This document shows, piece by piece, positions 23,892 to 28,250 of a stretch of DNA of 28,250 nucleotides. Location of the stretch: positions 1-28,250 of the forward strand of contig NZ_QSEK01000033.1 in the NCBI RefSeq assembly GCF_003464165.1, written 5' to 3'. The notes under the pieces were generated by a model, which was not told the origin of the DNA, searched no databases, and worked only from the letters and a program-made list of their open reading frames with translations. Position 1 is the stretch's first letter; each line of letters opens with the position of its first letter. The position numbers and the translations under genes are program-made. The stretch is from Eubacterium sp. AM49-13BH. GTDB lineage: Bacteria; Bacillota; Clostridia; Lachnospirales; Lachnospiraceae.

Positions 23892-24049
23892 TGCCCGCAA
23901 GAGAAAAGGAAGCAACGCGAAGCGTTATTTACTTTTCGCGGGGCATCAACGAGCAAACAGCCTGCGAAGCAGGCGGAGAAGCACGATAGTGCGGGTTTGC
24001 GAGTATGGAATCAGCAGGCGAAAAGAAACTGACGCGAAAAGGAAGCAAC
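23890..24049 (+). repeat. Intergenic GCGAA-hairpin element with 14-bp direct repeats
   Basis: The space between the MBL gene and hemZ holds GC-rich structured sequence. GAAAAGGAAGCAAC occurs at 23903-23916 and again at 24036-24049, where it supplies the hemZ ribosome binding site. Hairpins include AACGC-GAA-GCGTT (23914-23926), GCCTGC-GAA-GCAGGC (23960-23974) and GCAC-GATA-GTGC (23981-23992). GATGCCCGC (23890-23898) faces GCGGGGCATC (23938-23947) with one extra G. Both GAA-loop hairpins carry the GCGAAGC core also found at 2601-2615. It is probably a degenerate short interspersed repeat inserted so that the ribosome binding site is duplicated. Confidence 0.65.
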
Positions 24050-24050
24050 T

Positions 24051-25466
24051 ATGATATATATTAAGATTGATAATGATGTATTTTATGATGATGCAGTTGT
24101 GCTTGTACGTTCATTTTATCCAAGAACTGAGGTTATGGCACTTAAGGCAGATTCCAAGCCGGAAGAGAATGATGAGATTCTTTCAATAGAAGTTCCTGAT
24201 ACCACAGGGCTTGATAAGAAGAATGCCCATGAAGTGTTTAAGGACAGCTTATATAAGAAGCTTTCAGAAAAGACAGGAAAGATTCTTCCGTGGGGATATC
24301 TTACAGGAGTAAGGCCAAGTAAGATTGCGTATACAATGCTTGAAGAAGGTGCAACAGAAGAACAGATTAAGAAACATTTTATGGACAAGCATTATGCGAG
24401 TGAGGAAAAGGCAGACCTTGCACTTACAGTAGCAAGGAAAGAGTTAGATATACTTACGGATATGGATTATAAGACAGGCTATAGCCTGTACATAGGAATT
24501 CCGTTCTGCCCAAGTATCTGCCTGTACTGCTCATTTTCATCATATGCGCTTGGTGCATATAAAGATTATGTAGATAATTATGTTGATGCACTTATTAAAG
24601 AGATAAGATTCGTCGCTGAATCCATGAAAGGCAGAAGACTGGATACAGTGTACATGGGTGGCGGAACACCTACAACTTTGAGTGCAGAACAGTTAGATAA
24701 AGTACTGACAGTAGTTGAAGAAGCATTTGACTTGAGCAGATGCCGCGAGCTTACTGTTGAGGCTGGAAGACCGGACAGCGTGACACCTGATAAGTTCAGA
24801 GTACTTAAGGCACATAATGTTGGAAGAATATCTATTAATCCGCAGACAATGAATCAGAAAACACTTGATTTAATCGGAAGAAAGCATACGGTTGAAGATA
24901 TTAAGAATGCATATACAATGGCAAGGGAAGCCGGACTTGATAATATCAACATGGATATGATTCTAGGACTCCCAGGAGAGGGAGTTGAAGAGGTCGCACA
25001 TACTCTTAATGAAATTAAGGCTATGGGACCAGAGAGCCTTACTGTACATTCACTTGCAATTAAGAGAGCATCAAGACTCAACATTTTGCGTGAGCAGTAT
25101 GCGGAACTTTCAATAGAGAATACCGATAATATTATTACAATGACAGAACAGACAGCCCGTGACATTAACATGCAGCCATATTATATGTACCGTCAGAAGA
25201 ATATGGCCGGTAATTTTGAGAATGTTGGCTATGCAGTTTCTGGTCTTGAATGTATATATAATATTCTTATTATGGAAGAAAAACAGACCATAATTGCGTG
25301 TGGCGCAGGTGCTTCAACCAAGGTTGTGTTCCATAATGAAGGCGATGCTAATCATTCTGTAAGAATTGAGAGAATAGAGAATGTCAAAGACGTCAGAAGC
25401 TATGTCGAAAGAATTGATGAGATGATTGAGAGAAAGCGGAAGTTCTTTGAGGAGAATGAGTTTTAG
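24051..25466 (+). CDS. hemZ: HemZ, oxygen-independent coproporphyrinogen dehydrogenase-like radical-SAM enzyme
   Basis: A radical-SAM protein of 471 residues. The cluster motif is CPSICLYC in IGIPFCPSICLYCSF, followed by YMGGGTPTTL and TVEAGRPDSV, typical of the HemN/HemZ group. The roughly 150-residue N-terminal extension (with TGVRPSKIAYTML) and overall length match HemZ rather than HemN. The protein is expected to act in porphyrin synthesis (coproporphyrinogen III to protoporphyrinogen IX), but many anaerobic Firmicutes with HemZ lack a full haem pathway, so the true reaction is uncertain. The ATG is preceded by AAAAGGA about eight bases upstream, within the repeat element. A strong terminator follows. 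Confidence 0.9.
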   Translation: MIYIKIDNDVFYDDAVVLVRSFYPRTEVMALKADSKPEENDEILSIEVPDTTGLDKKNAHEVFKDSLYKKLSEKTGKILPWGYLTGVRPSKIAYTMLEEGATEEQIKKHFMDKHYASEEKADLALTVARKELDILTDMDYKTGYSLYIGIPFCPSICLYCSFSSYALGAYKDYVDNYVDALIKEIRFVAESMKGRRLDTVYMGGGTPTTLSAEQLDKVLTVVEEAFDLSRCRELTVEAGRPDSVTPDKFRVLKAHNVGRISINPQTMNQKTLDLIGRKHTVEDIKNAYTMAREAGLDNINMDMILGLPGEGVEEVAHTLNEIKAMGPESLTVHSLAIKRASRLNILREQYAELSIENTDNIITMTEQTARDINMQPYYMYRQKNMAGNFENVGYAVSGLECIYNILIMEEKQTIIACGAGASTKVVFHNEGDANHSVRIERIENVKDVRSYVERIDEMIERKRKFFEENEF

Positions 25467-25490
25467 AAAATATATGTTCTTAGTGTAAAC

Positions 25491-25526
25491 CTGCCATATG
25501 TAGTGCATACGTGTGGCAGAGTTTTT
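25491..25526 (+). terminator. Terminator of the rel-MBL-hemZ operon
   Basis: CTGCCATATGTA (25491-25502) pairs with TACGTGTGGCAG (25508-25519), with two G-T wobbles, followed by AG and TTTTT. Confidence 0.88.
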
Positions 25527-25643
25527 ATGTGGTAATAATTACTAATGAACTCGTTATCTTGCGGAAATGTACATATTATGATACTATTTTATCAGTGAAA
25601 TAATGGTCGGAACAATTATATATGTACAAAGGAGCTGATTAAT

Positions 25644-26066
25644 ATGCGAGGCAGAACAAGATGTTTATTAATGGTAATTATCATGAGTATATGTATGCTC
25701 GTGGGTTGTGGTACAGAGACAGCGGAAAATGCTACGACGAAATCTGTAACACAGTCAACAGTTTCCGTTAGTAAAGAACAGACAACACAGAGCGTTGTCA
25801 ACACAGAAAAAGTCACTAAAGAAAAGACTACAGAGGCAGTAACTGAGAAGACAGAAGCTGCTGCACCTCAGGTTGAGGAGAAACAGCAGGCAGTAGAGGA
25901 ACCAGTGGTTCCTAACAATTCTGGTAGTTCTACAATGGTATGGATTCCTAAATCTGGAAAGAAGTACCATAGAAGCAGTTCATGCAGTAATATGAAGAAT
26001 CCGAGTCAGGTTACGCTAGAGAAAGCACAAAGCCTTGGCTATACGCCATGTAGTAAATGTTATTAA
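25644..26066 (+). CDS. Small lipoprotein with C-terminal Cys/His zinc-binding-like motif
   Basis: A 140-residue lipoprotein. A short basic N-terminus and hydrophobic segment end in the lipobox MLVGC (Cys22). Residues about 23-95 are a Thr/Glu/Lys/Val-rich spacer. The last 40 residues form a compact motif: VWIPKSGKKYHRSSSC, then TLEKAQSLGYTPCSKC, with a His and three Cys in the order YHxxxxC ... PCxxC. This tail recurs at the end of many Firmicute exported proteins, for instance nucleases, and is likely a metal- or fold-stabilising module. AAAGGAG lies about nine bases before the ATG. Function is unknown. Confidence 0.85.
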   Translation: MRGRTRCLLMVIIMSICMLVGCGTETAENATTKSVTQSTVSVSKEQTTQSVVNTEKVTKEKTTEAVTEKTEAAAPQVEEKQQAVEEPVVPNNSGSSTMVWIPKSGKKYHRSSSCSNMKNPSQVTLEKAQSLGYTPCSKCY

Positions 26067-26113
26067 TATTATAAGACTATTGGAGAGACAATAATGAGTA
26101 AGAAGTGTTATAA

Positions 26114-26224
26114 TGTGTAGCAAAAGGATTTTACGATTATTCTGATGGCAGAGACAGGATAGCAACTGGGGAGAGAGATGAAAAGTTCCTTGAAGTCTAT
26201 CATGCACTGTATGAGGATAAATAA
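26114..26224 (+). pseudogene. Remnant of an unidentified gene (C-terminal fragment)
   Basis: Between the lipoprotein gene and the NifX-SlyD fusion, frame 2 is open from just after a TAA at 26111-26113 to a TAA at 26222-26224. It reads as coherent, protein-like sequence (KGFYDYSDGRDRIATG, then ERDEKFLEVYHALYEDK) with codon use like the neighbours. It has no start codon or ribosome binding site. The composition suggests the C-terminus of a lost gene. I do not recognise the family. Confidence 0.4.
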
Positions 26225-26246
26225 ATATTAATCAGGAGGATTATTA

Positions 26247-27161
26247 ATGAAAATAGCAGTAACATACGAGAATGGTCAGATTTTTCAGCATTTCGGACAT
26301 TCTGAGAGCTTTAAGATTTATGAGGCAGAAGGAAAGAATATTGTCCGTGCAGAGGTAATTGGCACTGATGGAGCTGGTCATAGCGCATTGGCAGCTGTTC
26401 TTAAGGATAAAGGTGTAGATGTTCTTATATGTGGTGGAATTGGTAACGGTGCAGTCACAGCACTTTCAGAAGCTGGAATTGATGTATATTCAGGAGCAGA
26501 TGGAGAAGCAGATGCAGCAGTTGAGGAATATCTTAATGGCGATTTAACATCAGCAGGAGTTAATTGTGACCATCATCATGATCATGAAGAAGGTCATGGT
26601 TGCGGACACTGTGGAAGCCATGAAGATGAAGAGTCAGGTTGCGGACATTGTGGAAGTGATGAAGGTGAATCAGACTGCGGAAGTGGTTGTGGCGGCTGCG
26701 GCGGTGGCTGTGGTACATTTACACCATCATTTGAAGGACCTAATGTGGGAAAGAAGGTAAAGGTTCATTATAAAGGAACACTTAACGATGGAACACAGTT
26801 TGATTCTTCTTACGACAGAGGTGAACCGCTTGAATTTACTTGTGGAGCAGGAATGATGATTCAGGGCTTTGACAAGGCTGTTGCAACAATGAATGTCGGA
26901 GACGTTATTGATGTTCATCTTATGCCAGAGGAGGCGTATGGAGAAGCCGATCCAAGAGCGTTCATAACACTGCCTATAAGCGAGCTTCCGGGTGCAGAAG
27001 AACTTAAAGTTGATGATAAGGTGTATCTTCAGAATATGTATGGACAGCCATTCCCAGCTAGGGTTGCTGCTTTAACTGATACAGATATCACATTTGACGC
27101 TAATCATGAGATGGCAGGAAAAGAACTGAATTTCAGGATTGAGCTTGTAGAAGTTTTATAA
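26247..27161 (+). CDS. NifX-like / Cys-His-rich linker / SlyD-like FKBP fusion protein
   Basis: A 304-residue fusion of two families. Residues 1-105 are a dinitrogenase iron-molybdenum cofactor domain (NifX/NifB-C/NafY type; MKIAVTYENGQIFQHFGHSE, VDVLICGGIGNGAVTAL). Residues 106-156 are a linker with nine Cys (107, 119, 122, 132, 135, 144, 148, 151, 155) and HHHDH, including two CGHCGS repeats and a CGGGCG end. Residues about 165-304 are a SlyD-like peptidyl-prolyl isomerase (VHYKGTLNDGTQFDSSYDRG, MIQGFDKAV, then the insert-in-flap region PEEAYGEADPRAFITLP). E. coli SlyD carries a metal-binding tail at its C-terminus; here a comparable region joins the two domains. AGGAGG lies eight bases before the ATG. 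A metal-handling or metallocofactor-insertion chaperone is a fair inference. Confidence 0.88.
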   Translation: MKIAVTYENGQIFQHFGHSESFKIYEAEGKNIVRAEVIGTDGAGHSALAAVLKDKGVDVLICGGIGNGAVTALSEAGIDVYSGADGEADAAVEEYLNGDLTSAGVNCDHHHDHEEGHGCGHCGSHEDEESGCGHCGSDEGESDCGSGCGGCGGGCGTFTPSFEGPNVGKKVKVHYKGTLNDGTQFDSSYDRGEPLEFTCGAGMMIQGFDKAVATMNVGDVIDVHLMPEEAYGEADPRAFITLPISELPGAEELKVDDKVYLQNMYGQPFPARVAALTDTDITFDANHEMAGKELNFRIELVEVL

Positions 27162-27178
27162 TTGAATAATATTAAGAT

Positions 27179-27222
27179 ACCGGCTGGTACAGCTAAATGC
27201 AGTATCAGCCGGTTATTTTATT
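27179..27222. terminator. Terminator between the NifX-SlyD fusion and the LysR gene
   Basis: ACCGGCTG (27179-27186) pairs with CAGCCGGT (27206-27213), with an inner TAC/GTA extension, followed by TATTTTATT. It lies between convergent genes, and the minus-strand gene's 3' end overlaps its T-tract. Confidence 0.8.
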
Positions 27223-28138
27223 GTCTGGAAACAAGCTCTTTAGTCAGCCGTATCCATTCTTTCAGTTCTTTCCGGTTTTCATCTTCCTTGCGGAAGGCGG
27301 CTGAGAATGGTATACGCATGTCTGGGTCGCCAACCTGTAATATAACTGAATCAGGTGAAAGCTTCATTGAAGTAAGATAACTATTTAGTGTAAATGCAAT
27401 TCCATATCCCTGTTCAGCAAGTCGGATTCCTGCGTCAATACTGCTTATCTTATAGGTAAGCTCTGGCAGGACATCAGCATAGAAAAGGGCGTCTTCTTCA
27501 AGCTGTCTTATACTCTGGTTGCTGTGCTGCAGGATGAATCTTTCTTTTCTTACATGCGCAAGATCAAGCCATGGATAGATGCATGATTCTTTAGACTCTG
27601 CAAAAGAGACAGCAGGGTGGCTTTTGGGAAGAATGGCAACAAGACAGTCTTCATATATGGTTTCATAGGAAAGTCTGGTGTTGCTCACGCTGTTATATCC
27701 AAAGAACATATCAAGGTCACCGGCAAGAAGCTGCTCTTCATGGTCTGAGAGATGTCCGTCAATGGCATATACAACTGACTGTGGATACAGTCTGTTAAAT
27801 GCAGTCATAACAGAAGGAAAGAGAGACTCAACCTGACGTACCATGTAACCAATGCGGAGTTTAACAGCCACATTTTTGCCAATATCAATCATGCGGTCCT
27901 CAAGTTCAAAGCATTTCATAGTAATATCTCTGGCAGATTTCACGAATTCTTCGCCTGCATATGTAAGAATCATGCGGCGGCCTTTTCTTTCAAAAAGCTG
28001 TATGCCAAGTGAAGTTTCAAGCTGTTTAAGATGTATGCTCAAAGCCGGCTGCGACAAGAACAGAGCATTGGCAGCTTTGGTAAGATTTCCGTAATTAGCA
28101 ATTGTAAGAACATATTGCATGTCTTTTTCAGTAATCAT
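27218..28138 (-). CDS. LysR-family transcriptional regulator
   Basis: A LysR-type regulator of 306 residues. The N-terminal winged helix-turn-helix is at about 1-60 (YVLTIANYGNLTKAANAL, SQPALSIHLKQLETSLG, QLFERKGRRM). The C-terminal periplasmic-binding-protein-like effector domain starts near residue 90 (LRIGYMVRQVESLFPSV) and includes DLDMFFGYN and GYGIAFTLNSYL. The effector and targets are unknown; LysR regulators often control a divergent neighbour, which would start beyond the right edge. The ATG at 28138 has only a weak ribosome binding site, and it overlaps the stop of a possible upstream ORF. Confidence 0.93.
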   Translation of the reverse strand: MITEKDMQYVLTIANYGNLTKAANALFLSQPALSIHLKQLETSLGIQLFERKGRRMILTYAGEEFVKSARDITMKCFELEDRMIDIGKNVAVKLRIGYMVRQVESLFPSVMTAFNRLYPQSVVYAIDGHLSDHEEQLLAGDLDMFFGYNSVSNTRLSYETIYEDCLVAILPKSHPAVSFAESKESCIYPWLDLAHVRKERFILQHSNQSIRQLEEDALFYADVLPELTYKISSIDAGIRLAEQGYGIAFTLNSYLTSMKLSPDSVILQVGDPDMRIPFSAAFRKEDENRKELKEWIRLTKELVSRQ

Positions 28139-28227
28139 AATTTATCTTTAGTAGAGGACTGTATTATAAGTTGTAAAGTGTTGATAAATAAGCATTTCTT
28201 ACATTCTTTACACGAAATACTGTCCAC
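28135..28227 (-). CDS. Possible 30-residue Cys-containing leader ORF coupled to LysR
   Basis: On the minus strand, AAAGGAG lies six bases before a GTG at 28225-28227 that opens a 30-codon frame (MDSISCKECKKCLFIN, then TLQLIIQSSTKDKL). Its TGA overlaps the LysR ATG as ATGA. The strong, well-placed ribosome binding site contrasts with the weak one for LysR, which would fit translational coupling. Against it, a TATAAT on the same strand inside the frame may be the LysR promoter, and such a short frame can occur by chance. Confidence 0.3.
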   Translation of the reverse strand: MDSISCKECKKCLFINTLQLIIQSSTKDKL

Positions 28228-28250
28228 TACGTTCTCCTTTCTTTTAGTTA

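Noticed and set aside
23889..23947. GATGCCCGC/GCGGGGCATC after the MBL gene considered as a terminator.
   Set aside because: The loop is about 40 bases long and no T-tract follows; it fits better as part of the repeat element.

Overview
The window looks like chromosomal DNA from a strictly anaerobic, low-GC Firmicute of the Lachnospiraceae. The evidence is the AT-rich coding sequence with strong AGGAGG-type ribosome binding sites, a T-box leader on thrS, an L20-type leader on infC-rpmI-rplT, three oxygen-sensitive radical-SAM proteins (PFL activase, NrdG, HemZ) and anaerobe-type gene content. A PcRGLX/YetA-like (rhamnogalacturonan lyase-type) protein suggests a pectin user such as Lachnospira (Eubacterium) eligens. 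That species guess is inference, not proof. I see no tRNA, rRNA, CRISPR array, integrase or intact transposase.

Layout. 1-1007: a perfect 100-bp tandem duplication, then a decayed AAA_14/DUF4143 ATPase gene with both Walker motifs damaged. 1020-2179: a PTS IIC-like membrane protein. 2227-4530: promoter, threonine T-box, a short GCGAA-hairpin repeat element and thrS (the enzyme lacks its TGS domain). 4557-6212: a SUV3-like RNA helicase with a C-terminal zinc knuckle. 6373-7131: pflA. 7204-7551: an Xre regulator. 7771-8670: a CAP/SCP lipoprotein. 8750-9112: an MntR/DtxR regulator. 9332-12637: a tight three-gene run of adenosine deaminase, an atypical 609-residue RelA/SpoT-domain protein and a lone CheY-like receiver. 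12663-13532: DegV. 13654-15065: L20-type leader, infC (starting at AUU), rpmI and rplT. 15186-16238: a trigger-factor-like lipoprotein. 16304-17290 (minus): nrdG-dut. 17465-20905: a PcRGLX-like protein and a sugar isomerase-like protein. 20961-25466: rel, an MBL hydrolase and hemZ, with a second GCGAA-hairpin element before hemZ. 25644-26066: a small lipoprotein. 26114-26224: a gene remnant. 26247-27161: a NifX-like/SlyD-like fusion with a Cys/His-rich linker. 27218-28138 (minus): a LysR regulator, possibly coupled to a 30-codon upstream ORF.

Most of the window is ordinary housekeeping sequence. The best candidates for something undescribed are the ada-RSH-receiver cluster, the NifX-SlyD fusion, the bacterial SUV3-like helicase with a zinc knuckle, and the two short repeat elements with GCGAAGC mini-hairpins placed between a gene and its ribosome binding site. 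No search could be run, so family names rest on motif recognition.
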